In this document: positions 11,601 through 27,822 of the stretch, in pieces
Position numbering within the stretch: position 1 is the first letter of the stretch
Layout of the letters: each line of letters starts with the position of its first letter
DNA from: Latrodectus hesperus
Lineage: Eukaryota; Arthropoda; Arachnida; Araneae; Theridiidae
NCBI GenBank assembly: GCA_037975125.1
Contig: CM075853.1
Span: 70,968,109-71,032,108, forward strand
DNA: 64,000 nucleotides
Direction: 5' to 3'
The notes under the pieces: generated by a model
The model's database searches: none
Told to the model about the DNA's origin: nothing
The model's input: the letters and a program-made list of their open reading frames with translations, nothing else
Made by a program: the position numbers and the translations under genes

Positions 11601-13361
11601 AATTTATTAAATTGAAAGAAAATATTTTTATTTATATCTAAAATGACAATAAAATTACATCATGATTCAAGAAGAATATTTTTAAAGAATATTTTTGAAG
11701 TATTTTAAATATTATCTAACCTTTTATTCAAAAATTCCATTTAATTTGATCATTTATTCACCTGATAAATAGATGACATAAAAATTTAATTATGATGATT
11801 TTATAAGTATATTGAAAATATAGAAGATTTATTTTTATGTAGATTTTCTGAGAGAACTTTTTAAAAATATTCAAATATTAAAAGAAAATATAATTATATT
11901 AAAATTACAACATTTTGCTTTATTTCTAAATGACTTGAAATGATACAGCGTGTTGTAATTGCAACTAAGCACATCTTTAATATTTTATTAATATTAATAT
12001 TTTAAGTAATTGAAGAAAATAACTACATTGTTATAAAATAGGTTTTGCATTTTCAAATTAAATTCTTAAGTGATGGGTATACTAGAATAAATTTGTGAGA
12101 GATTAAGAGACTATGAGTAAGTATGTTTACATTTTACAGTAAATTGTAAACAAACTGAACTACATAAATAAGAAATCGATGGTCATAAGAAACGTTTTTC
12201 AGATATATCTATAAATAGAGCGAAATATAAAGAATGCATTGTTTTATACATTGTTTATTATGGTATGATATTTAAGAAAATAAGGATAAAAATTAATATT
12301 AGTAAAATAAAATAAAAACAATGTGAAAGGAAATTCGGGTAAGTTATATGGATGTGAGATAAGGAAAATTACATTATAATGAAGTTAATAAATAATTAGC
12401 ACTGAAATTATCTGATGGAAAATATAAAAAAGAAAATATTTGAAAGTCTTACATTATTTTTAAGGCATTAAATTATTTTAACTCATTAATTTTGTATACA
12501 TGTAGATATTTTGTAAATAAAAATGTTTTGTTGTTCTATGTTTAACATGCTCTGTCTGAATTTTAATATTTATAGCGCATATCGTTTTTATGAGATTATT
12601 TGTGTTCATTTACCTTAGTAAAAATTTAATCCATAGAAATGAATATAAATATAAATATTTATTTTAAAATCAGAGTTACTGCTGGGAATGAATTCTAAAC
12701 ATTTATAAGAATGACAAGTAAATCATTTTCTGCTTAATAAATTATAATAATATTGAAGAACAATTTATGGCAAAATTATGTATTTTCTATTCGTACATTC
12801 GTTGTCTTTAGTGTTTTAACTAATGTTCATTTTATAATTTAAAACAATATATTGACTTTATTTAACAATTTAAGAATAATGATAGCTAAAGATAAATATG
12901 TCTTCTTATAATATCGCGTAAAGGACAATTCTTCAAGAAAAAAATCACGCTTTTTATGATATAGCAAGTGTTAAGATTATTTTTACGAATAAATTTTCAA
13001 GGAATTTCACTTTTTGTTTCAAGTTTAGGGAATGATTCAACGCAATAAAAAAATGTATAATGGCCTCTATTAAATAACAGTAAACAATATTAACATTTAT
13101 TTATTGCTTTATAAATGCAACTGAAATTATTTTATTGTGAAATAATCAATCTTCTTCGTCTTCGAAATATAAAATGCGTTTTGTTCTCAATTAATTTACG
13201 AACAGAATTTTATGTGGTAGAATAAATTAAAGAATCCTTTCTTCGTGATTTTATGTTAGTACGAAATTTCAGTTTAAATATATTGATATCATAAAAACTT
13301 ATATACGACTATGTTTTTCTTTGAGATTCTATGTTTATTTAATATGGAAACCAGTATCATT
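8650..13361. other. AT-rich region, no supported gene
   Basis: Only short chance frames are present. One short stretch near 10500-10610 has raised GC and an exon-like reading on the minus strand (see findings). No transposon or repeat was recognised elsewhere. Confidence 0.5.
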
Positions 13362-13520
13362 TCCCTACAATATGGAAGCAAAAATTTTGTTAAATCAGAA
13401 AATACATACGTAAATAAGAAATATTCATATAATATAGCATTAAATTTTTGTGAATGTCCCTATAATATGGAAGCCAAAAGGATTCATTATATCATGGAAT
13501 ACCTACATAAATAAGAAATA
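13362..13520. repeat. Diverged tandem duplication, period about 95-97 bp
   Basis: The string tccctacaatatggaagc (13362) recurs as tccctataatatggaagc (13457), and taaataagaaata (13411) recurs at 13508. This gives two imperfect copies in direct orientation. The 67-codon frame across them has no family resemblance. Confidence 0.6.
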
Positions 13521-15266
13521 TAAATAATTTATGTGTTAATTTTCAATGAATTTTGTTTCGTAAAAAGAATATGCTTTGATAATCTTGTGAAAAATTCATC
13601 TTCAAAATATTTCATGAAGTCTCAAATAGAGAGGTATTTAATTAACAAAAAGTCATGTGAAAAATATAAAATATTTCATTTTAATAAATTTTGAGTTTAA
13701 ATTATATAATGATTAACTTAGGACTGTGATTATAACAAGGAATATACATTTATTTTAAAATAATATCCCAAAAATTAATTATTATTAGAAAATGATGAAA
13801 AACTTATATTTTGTGATTTTTCTAATAAATCATGTTTAATATTTTAATAATATCTTTTTTTCAAAATAAAAGTTTCAAAAATCTTTCATTTTTATTTTTA
13901 TACCTTACAAATTATTCAATTTTTAATCAGTCATTATATTTGATTTATAAAATAAGACAATTGTTTTAAATGACGAAAAATATATCCATTAAAACATTCG
14001 TGGCAGTGACTATCGTAGGATTGAGATAATTTACATTTTGATCATAATCATTATAATTGAATCAGTTTATATGTAATATTTAAAAGTAACTATAATGTGA
14101 ATGTTTGTATATCTCTCATTAGAAATATTTCTCACTAAATTATGATCACTTGAATATTATAAGTAGGATTAAAAATTTATTATTTTTCTTCTAATTTTTT
14201 TCCTTACTTTATTGAATAAAAAGACATTTAAAGTGTATAATGAAATATTTATTTAAAATAATCTATTTAAGATTAAATAAAATCAATAAATCTATGAATA
14301 AAAAATTTTAACTCAATATTGTTTATAAAATTCCTGGTTTATAAACAAATATTTACTTAATATATAGTTATATAATATTTATTTGTGTCTATATGTTAGT
14401 GTATGCATGTGTATACATACATTCAAGTATACAGATAATTTACCTTAAAAATTTAGTGGTTTAATAATCTTTTTTATATTATTTATGTATACTAAATATG
14501 CATGCATATTATACATATGCTCCTATTATTTTCCGTAATGAAATAAAACGTTCTTTCTAAAATATATTTCAATATTTCTTTTCATTTAATCTCGTATGTT
14601 TCTCTTTAAATATTTTTAAAAATTAATATATTTTTACAATATTTTATTTTACTTACACTTTCTATTGTAAAATAATAAATTGTTTATCATTATTTCTTGA
14701 AACAATGTCAAACAGAAACATTCTTTTACAGAAAAAGAAGGATTGAGACTGAAATAAAATAAATAGCACTTAATTGTACTTTGTCACATTAAATATTAAA
14801 CGTTTCCATTTTAATGATTTTATTTAGGAAATATTTTTTAAATTATCACTATGAATTTTCATGATTAGGATTCATTTTTTAGTGATAGGATATTTTGTAT
14901 TATATATTTTGTATCTTTAGCTAAAACAACCGAATAAATTAAATGTGCAAATTAGAAAGGACTTTTTCATCTTGTAAATTTGTATCTTATTATCTTTTAG
15001 TTTATGTTCGAATTCCTCCATGTTTGAAAAATAAATTCAATAAAAAAATTACGAAACATACAGTGTTAAAATTTAAGAGCGTAGTATAAGAAAATAAATG
15101 TTAACAAGATTTAATATATTAGATCTTTACAAAAATTGGCAAAATAAAAATCCATGGAATGAATATGCTTAATAATAATCTGCACTAATATTATCATTTG
15201 TATATTAAATGTATTTTGGAACATTGATTGACAGGAAATATTTTGATAAAGTAATATAACTCACAC

Positions 15267-15377
<111 letters not shown>

Positions 15378-15496
15378 GTAAGTCTATCTATCCTATGGAG
15401 GATAGGCAATTTACACACTTCTGAGTTTATATAAATAATTATTTTAATTGCATATATTTTAGAGTAGTGCACGTTTCTTATTACATTGTGCTACAT

Positions 15497-15790
15497 GTGT
15501 ACGGTAGCTGTGGCCTGGTTGGTTAGGGCGTCATTCCTATAGTCGGAAGATAATGAATTCGAATCTTAGCTTAATCCGTCGTGTTGGCTTAAGGTAGCTG
15601 GGGTACGTTAAATATACCGTGGTCTCAATGCCATTCAAGAGAAATGACATATTTTGGGTCTAGCAAACCAAGTACTGGAGGACTTCTGATTGATTCCTGC
15701 TTCATAATCACGGAGACTCCACTGTGCTGCTCCTATCTAATTGGTAGTGAACAGCTCAGGGCTAGCTAAAGCGATGCATGCAGGTGCAAC
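15497..15790 (+). mobile_element. tRNA-derived SINE, better preserved copy
   Basis: The head has tRNA-gene promoter boxes in the right spacing: an A-box-like TGGCCTGGTTGG at 15511-15522 and a B-box-like ATTCGAATC at 15557-15565. The body includes a CGTGTTGGCTTAAGG and GTACGTTAAATATACCG stretch, also found in degraded form in a second copy at 17.5 kb. It is clearly GC-richer than its surroundings. It is not a functional tRNA gene, since no cloverleaf with acceptor pairing could be built. The head would drive RNA polymerase III transcription, and mobility would need reverse transcriptase from a non-LTR element. Ends are approximate. Confidence 0.75.
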
Positions 15791-17469
15791 AACAATTACT
15801 GTGAGTATATTTATTTTTATTTACAAAACAGGTTCTATCCCAATACTGCTTTATATAATATTTGCTTAATTCTTTTGTAGACATTCGTCTTCTTACTTTG
15901 TAGTTAGTTTGGCAGAAAGAGTTGGCTGTAAAATTATATAACATGAAAAATATGTAAACCACGTATTATAAAGACAAAATATATATTGTTTAATTTTAGA
16001 ATTTGTTCGATTTCACGAAAACGTTTTCTTGAATAATTTTTGAAGCAAATGCCAATCAGAAAAATTTTAATAATTCGACATATTGAGCGCAGAGTTTTAG
16101 TACTGTATGCTCAATAGTTCTAAGTGGTATATTTAAAAATTAGAATATGGAATCTATTTTGGAATTAAAGAAACATACTATAATGTATAAAATTAATGAG
16201 GAAATGTGAATATGCAAATATCTAAATGTAATTCAAGTTAAAATTATGAAAAAAATTATACAAATCTTAAATCTTAAAGTTTCCTTAAAAATATTAAACA
16301 CCATTTTTTCTCTATTAAAAGAGAGCTATTTTGTTCTAAATAGTTTAAAACATAATGTAGAAAGAACCCCTATTTTATGATGATAAAACTTCTTATAATT
16401 TAACATAGATTCCCTCATATGTATCTTGTATAAACTATAACAATAAACTATAACAATCGTTATTTTGAAATTCGTATGCAATAATTTTTTAATATATGAG
16501 ATAGTTTGGTTATATAGGTGATTGTCTCTTGTCATTTTAATAACTAAATTTATAGCCGTGCAGAGAACATTCAATCAAATGATTATTCATCCTATTATAC
16601 CTATTTGAATGTCCCTTTAATCCCCTTACAGTCCTTGGTAAATCATACTATACAACTGATATTAAGAATGAATCGAAGGTATTGTCAGAATTATATTTAC
16701 TTGGTAAATGTTACAAGAATATGCTTATATTTTCTTAAATTAATTAAACTTTTTATGACAGCATTTCAAGAAAATTTCTAATTCTTGATAAGCATACAAG
16801 CTATTGGTTAAATTCGATTAATTATACAACCCATTATTTCTAAAGAAGTATTCAAAATTCATTAAATATTAAGGATATATGAACAAGATGGTACTATTTA
16901 TCATTGCTACGTAAATTTTTGTTACATAAATTGTGTCTTGCAAATATGATGTAAAAGGTTTTACCCAAATTTAATGGTTTATTCCCGATTGATTCTCAAC
17001 AGTAAATGAAAGTATGAATAGCTCAAACAGCTTAAGATTGTGTACAACAGATATGCTTGAATGTTTTACATAGTAGAATCACTGAGTCAAATTTTAAAAA
17101 AAATATTTAAGTGAATAAATGGACACATCTTTGAAAATTAAGATATTTTTACCACTGAATTTACACGAAAATTGTGAATGAACAGTTTATTAATTTAATT
17201 TGTTAATTTTAAACAAACTTTTTGAAAAATATAAAAGAAATACATTTTTGTGTTGCGTAATTTTATTAATTGACATTTATTTTAGTTTAAAGTGTGTTTA
17301 GGAGGAAATATAACTTATTATACAAAAAGTAAATTAGGGATAACATAAATACATTAGGTTCACTTTATGATATTAAATGAGTAATTTTCCAGATTATAAA
17401 AAGTATTAAAACATGGTATAAAATTTTCACAATGTTAAAAAATATAATATAACAGTTTCTAGCAACTGC
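15791..17469. other. AT-rich spacer, no gene seen
   Basis: Only short chance frames were seen. A 15-bp motif (ataaactataacaat) is tandemly repeated near 16429-16458. Confidence 0.5.
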
Positions 17470-17740
17470 GTGAATAAGCCGCTGTGGTCTTGTTGTTTAG
17501 GGACAACGTTCTCACTATTGGATGGGTGGTAAGTTCCAATATTTGAATAATTGAAGATTTATCGTGTTGTGGTAAGTGATTGAAATATATTAAATAGATC
17601 TTAGTTACAATGTCCTCAACGTATAAAATAATATAATTGTGGGTGACAAATCAAATATTGTTTTCTGGTGAATCCTACTTCTGAGATTCTAGCTCAGTTA
17701 CTTTCACTGAACCTATGAAGCCGAACTTGTCAAGGTACAG
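17470..17740 (+). mobile_element. tRNA-derived SINE, diverged copy
   Basis: It has an A-box-like TGGTCTTGTTGT at 17485-17496 and a decayed B-box at about 17533-17543. The order of matching blocks is the same as in the 15.5-kb copy (CGTGTTG, then a TTAAATA stretch, a CAATG block and an AATCCT block). Many substitutions and AT drift suggest an older insertion. A (TA)n array begins about 60 bp after it. Limits are approximate. Confidence 0.6.
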
Positions 17741-17794
17741 GCAAATATAACATTAAGATTATTTACACAGTGTTATAACTTAATAAGTTTAGAA

Positions 17795-22269
<4,475 letters not shown>

Positions 22270-22800
22270 GTTCGATATCTGAAAGCTCTTTTATTATTCT
22301 CTTTCATTATATTATCATTAATTTCATCTTCTAATATTTCTTAAGCATATATCACATCTGAGTCTTTCAAAGAAATTTCAGTTGTCAAAACTATTCTTTC
22401 TTTTAATTCATTCATGAATGACATACTTTCTCCCAATTCATCTGGTAAACTTAGCTTTCTTTAGTTACGGTGGATTCTTTAATATAGCCGGAATGTGGAA
22501 ATGCTCGTGGAATTTTCTTTCTTTCTACATCATTCCAAACATCAATGAATAATCCATTGTCTCTACAATGTCTTACGTAATGTCGCTCCAACCCCAAGAA
22601 CATAATTTGTCTTTGCAAAAGTATCCAACGATATTTTCACTTGAAGGGGCTGATTATGCCCTGATCCATGAGATGTAAGACATAAGATGTATTAGGTGGG
22701 AGAAATTCCCCACAAATCGATGCAAAACTCGAGATTCTAACGTGAGCAATAGAGTTGTCCACAATTAGAAAAACTTAACGATATATGTCTTTGAGGCAAT
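22270..22800 (-). pseudogene. Pogo/Tigger-like transposase relic (catalytic half)
   Basis: On the minus strand a frame reads FLIVDNSIAHVR, then GEFLPPNTSYVLHLMDQGII. These are the second and third catalytic Asp regions of pogo/Tigger transposases. The two Asp codons are at 22757-22759 and 22664-22666 with 30 residues between, within the DDxD spacing of that group. Downstream comes a conserved-looking ERHYVRHC...FIDVWNDVERKKIPRAFPHSGY stretch, then an acidic degraded tail to about 22270. One stop interrupts FK*K just after the third Asp, and others follow. The first catalytic Asp and the DNA-binding CENP-B-like N-terminus were not found upstream, so the copy is 5'-truncated or eroded. Confidence 0.85.
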
Positions 22801-22896
22801 TTTCATAAATGCTTACAGAGTTTCAAGTTTAAATGTTATATTAAACATTATGACAAGGTTAAATTAAATATCATCTTGACGTTCAAGAAATACAAG

Positions 22897-22930
22897 CTGC
22901 ATATCATAGTTAAATAATTATGATATGCAG
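22897..22930. repeat. Perfect 12-bp hairpin
   Basis: CTGCATATCATA and TATGATATGCAG pair perfectly around a 10-nt AT loop. It lies about 100 bp upstream (transposase sense) of the pogo relic's surviving part. It could be transcript-level structure or a fold-back remnant. Confidence 0.75.
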
Positions 22931-23122
22931 TTTCTAGGTTTTGATTAATTTTCCTAACGTCTAAGCATTTCTTATGAAATGGGTCTGTTTCATCTTATTA
23001 ATCTCTATAATATCAGATTTATTTAAAAAAGTATAAAGAGAGTTTTATATTACTCATTTAATAAATTGTATGTAAGGAATATACAGATGACTCAATGCAC
23101 AATATAATTGTAATGGAAAAAG

Positions 23123-23582
<460 letters not shown>

Positions 23583-23609
23583 TAATATAATATATATATG
23601 TATATATAA

Positions 23610-25789
23610 TCCTTATTGTGTACATATAAATAAAATAAACACGCAGATTTTTGTTTATATTATACAATTATGTAATTTTATCGTAAGCAATTTAATCAAT
23701 ATTATGTTAAAGAAATATTTAATAAAAATAAAAATAAATATTCTTTTGTCACAAAAGCATTCTCAGTTCTGTGATACAAATTTTATTATTAAAATATATT
23801 AAAGAAATGTAAACTGTGTTTCCTAGATGATACAAGCTCAATAATTGAAAGCATAGAAAGTAAATAACCACTAATATAAAATAGTTATTATTTCAATCCA
23901 AGTAAACTTTCAAGTCGAAGTACTGATAATTTAATAAAAAAATCTCTTTTTTCGTATGAGTTATCTAATATTTGTCTTACTCCTTTCTTCAACTTTCTAC
24001 TGTTACTTTAAAATTACCATAGAGAAGTAGAGGTACAATGAAGTATTTGAACTTTTAATATATTATACATTAAGAACGGTAGTTACATTGAGTGAGATGA
24101 GTTTTATGTACACGAAACAAATACATTCTTTTGAGATATATTATGGTATAAATGATTAAATAGTTTATCGAAAGCGGATTCATGTAACATAACACAGAAA
24201 CATTATTGTAAGTAATATTAAATATTGCGTTATGTGACTTTGTATTATAAAGACACTAACATCTTGCATTATGAAGTCATTAACTCTGAAGAGAATACAC
24301 TAATTTCAATTAAAATTTTTAAACATTAATATTAAAATTTAATTATTACTGCAACTCCACGAATTTGGAAATAAATTTTTAAAAGTTTGAAAATGAATCA
24401 TTTGTATTTGCTTTTTGAATTAAAATATTTTTTTTAAATTGTAACTTCAATAAATCGATGCAACTATTAAGAATTTTATGTTTTCGACAAAAATCCTCAT
24501 ATGTCAACTAAAAGTTTAATCCCTAACTTCACTACTGTGGAACAGAATTATTAAATCATTTTCTTAAGAAATAAAGCTAAAAATTTATAGAAACATAATA
24601 TTTTTTAAGTGCTAAGTATGTTTGTATTGACTTTTGTGAGCAGATATAGTCTAAATGTATATTTCTGCTGAATTGTTCTTTAGTTTCATAATTTTGTGGA
24701 TTTTCTAAGACATTCAAACTACTAATTTCTGACTAGTTTACTGAATTACGTAAAGTATTACATATAATATATACTTATGAATTCCATAAATATATGTTTT
24801 TTGGCATAATGTTTCATTGTAAATTAACCTATTACATAAGTGTTTAATAAAGAAAATTTCAACTATTTGAATATGGCTTCTAATATAAAGGACTACTTAA
24901 AATATTGGCATTAATTTTTCATTAATATAAATCTTAATATTAATAATTATTCCTTTTCATTAATATAAATAAAATAATAATCTACAATATCAAAATGAAT
25001 CTAATAATGAATCTAAGTAGTTCTTTGAAAAACTAAAAATACGTAATATTTGAAATGGTGATTATGAAAAACAATGCGATTAGAGTTTATTAAACTAGGG
25101 ATGTTTGTTATTCACTTGATAACACTTGATGCTTAACACTATAAAAATCAAGTTTGTAATTCAAAAATATAATTAACTAAAGCGTAGATGAGTAATTAAA
25201 AAAGGGGATTTGGTATAAATAGCTGACAGATTTATCTCTTCATAGTTGCAAATTCTTGGACCATTTCTAATCCAATGGAATAACAAGCAAGAGTAATCGA
25301 ATAATAGACATGGGATTTAAACAATATATGAAGGTCCATCATACTCCGTAGCTGTTAGGAATATTTACATTACAGTCAATGAGTAGCCGACGGCTAGATT
25401 TATTGCATTAAAGTTATTCCAGGCATGTCTTTAAAATAATGAGTATTCAAATGATTTAATACATACAATATAGAAGCATTCACCGTATTACGAATGATAT
25501 GAATCCAATTGTGCATCATACCACTGGAATAGGTACAGAGGAACATATTGATGTTGATTACAATTGGTTAATCTTTAGTATCCTTGTTCAAGCTCTTTGA
25601 AGTATCAATTCATCATTTCTATTATAACTTTGATACCAAATAATTTAACAATTGAGTCATTGTATTACACATAGTAATTTTCTTAGATTGGAACTCCTTT
25701 TTGTTTATTACAAGAAAATTATTCAGAAATATTTCAAAAGTGTCAGGATAGGCATTCACAAATAGGGAACAAAATATCTACGTAATTGT
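23610..25789. other. AT-rich spacer, no supported gene
   Basis: No recognisable family. The part at about 25200-25790 is slightly GC-richer but untranslatable into anything familiar. It ends at the gypsy target site. Confidence 0.5.
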
Positions 25790-25793
25790 TTAA

Positions 25794-26014
25794 TGTGACA
25801 CTTCACCCTCCCTCTCTCTTCCTTCCCGAGAGCGCCCCTGGCGGGGAGAAGGAAAGACAATCAGTTAGGCTATTGTTTTCGAACTCGCAACATGTGTTTT
25901 AATCATCCTTTTCATTTTGTGTTTCTGTTTGTATTGTGTGTAACTTAACTTTGAATGATTAAATTATTGTTACACTAAAGGCTGTTTTGATTATACCCAC
26001 AACCACCGGACACA
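25794..26014 (+). repeat. 5' LTR of gypsy element (221 bp)
   Basis: It starts TGTGACACTTCACCCTCCCT and ends ...ACCGGACACA. It matches the 3' LTR except for one base (aacatgtg here, aacatgcg there). GC is high in the first 70 bp. Confidence 0.95.
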
Positions 26015-26015
26015 T

Positions 26016-26029
26016 TGGCGCCCAACCGC
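26016..26029 (+). promoter_or_regulatory. Primer binding site
   Basis: TGGCGCCCAACCGC begins one base after the 5' LTR. TGG complements the CCA end of a tRNA, and TGGCGCCCAAC resembles the tRNA-Lys-type sites used by gypsy-like elements. The exact tRNA is inferred. Confidence 0.8.
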
Positions 26030-27822
26030 TTTTCAAAATTTTAGCCTTTATTACAAACAGAGACCTATTCTAAGTTATCGAAAACAAAAGCTTCGCTCAT
26101 GTTTTATTTCAGGCGAATCGAATCAAAACTACTCTGAGTATATGATCGAATATTAAGTCCTGCATTTCCTGTGTTACTTGAACAGTATTTTCATCCTGAA
26201 AAACTGATTTCAAGGTATAGTTGGTTTTCATCCCGAAAACAAAAGTCATTAAAAGGTACTGTGATGTTCATATTTTTTCCTAAATTTGAAAGTGTTATTA
26301 TAAAATAATTTAACGTGTGTGATCAATTTTAAAAGGAATCATAACTACTATTGAAATTGCTGATCACAGTTTAATAAAAAAAAACTAAATTTAATTGTTT
26401 AGTTTGATACTCGCTTTCTTCTCTAAAGTTAGTGATAGACATAAACAAAAGAAAGAGATAGCTTACTCATCGTTTTCTGAATGAACAGTGTCCTTGAAAA
26501 TAAAATATTGTTCTTAAAAGTTATTTTTCTTTCTTCATTTCGAATAGCATTTGAAATAAATCATTTTAATATTATTGTGTTGAAACTGTATTTTAGAAGC
26601 CTTCCCGGCAAACCAGAAATTGTTAATTTATGGTGTGTGTTCTAAATTAGAACAAATATTCTATTTGATATCAAACTGTATTTGCCAAATCCTTGGTAAT
26701 GTTTACATTTGTGTTTTCGTTCAGTCTAAAATACATAAATAAATTAAAACTTTGAAAATAGCATTAGCTTAAGATGTGTATTTTTTTCCTATTTCACATG
26801 GAATTAATAATTGTTTGATTTTTTTCTTTTTATTTGAAAGGATAGATTTTTTGTCATCACGATTTGAAATATATAAATGTATATTATTTTATTTCTGAAA
26901 GAATATTAAAAAGGTTTTACGAAACACAAATATATTGTATGTATGATTGATTGTTTCATGAAAGTAATGTAGTTTTCAATGTATTCACATACATTCTAAT
27001 TATTGAATTTTAATTGATAAATTAAATATTGCTAGAACTTGTGAATATTGAATATATTTTAGTGTTTTATTTAGAATGATTTCGTGTTATTGATCAAAAT
27101 ATAAATCTATATAGTGTTATTTTTACATGATTCATTTTAGAATAATTGAAGTTACTTTCGATTATAGAAAACAATACTCATAGGTGTTATTTGCTGTTTG
27201 AATACTTATATAAAATTGAGTTTAAATTATATTTTATTGATTGCCATATACTGTATCAGAATAAATGGTACAACAGTTTTAAACTATGGTAAACTGTTTT
27301 GCAATTTAAAAATGAAATCGAAAGTGTTCACCAAGTTTATTGAATATACGTATATATATAAAATTATGTTATCATAAGTAATTATTGCTTTTTCAATTAT
27401 CAAATAAGATTTTTACATAGTTATTTATTTTAGTGATTGAAATTTGATTTTTGGGTAAATTTTCATAATTGATGTGCAAGACTTTTACTTTGTGAATTTG
27501 GTTTTCACTTATTAATTATTCTATTTACAATTGTTATCACAAAAGTTGGTTTAAGGGAGTTTTGCATAAAACATTTCTAGTGACTTTTACAATTTTAAAA
27601 ATGTGTCAATGATTAATATGTTAAAATTGCTTTGAACTATAGTTTTATTCTGTAGTGAAAATAAACTAGGTAAAATTATTTCAATCAATTTAAGTACAGA
27701 GAGTTTAAATTTTGCTAGGAATTGTAAGATATTTACAAGAACCATTATGTTTTCATTTATCCTCAAACTTTAATAGACATTTAAGACTTTCGAAATAGGA
27801 AACTTTCTACGATAGACTTAAG
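26030..27822 (+). other. Long AT-rich 5' leader of gypsy element
   Basis: About 1.8 kb between primer site and gag ATG without an open frame. It contains an imperfect direct repeat of ttttcatccygaaaa at about 26188 and 26225. It may carry packaging signals or be an inserted or expanded segment. Confidence 0.6.

Noticed and set aside
15500..15575. A tRNA gene at the SINE head
   Set aside because: A and B boxes are present, but no acceptor or anticodon stem can be formed and the homology continues far beyond 75 bp into a second copy, so it is a SINE head.
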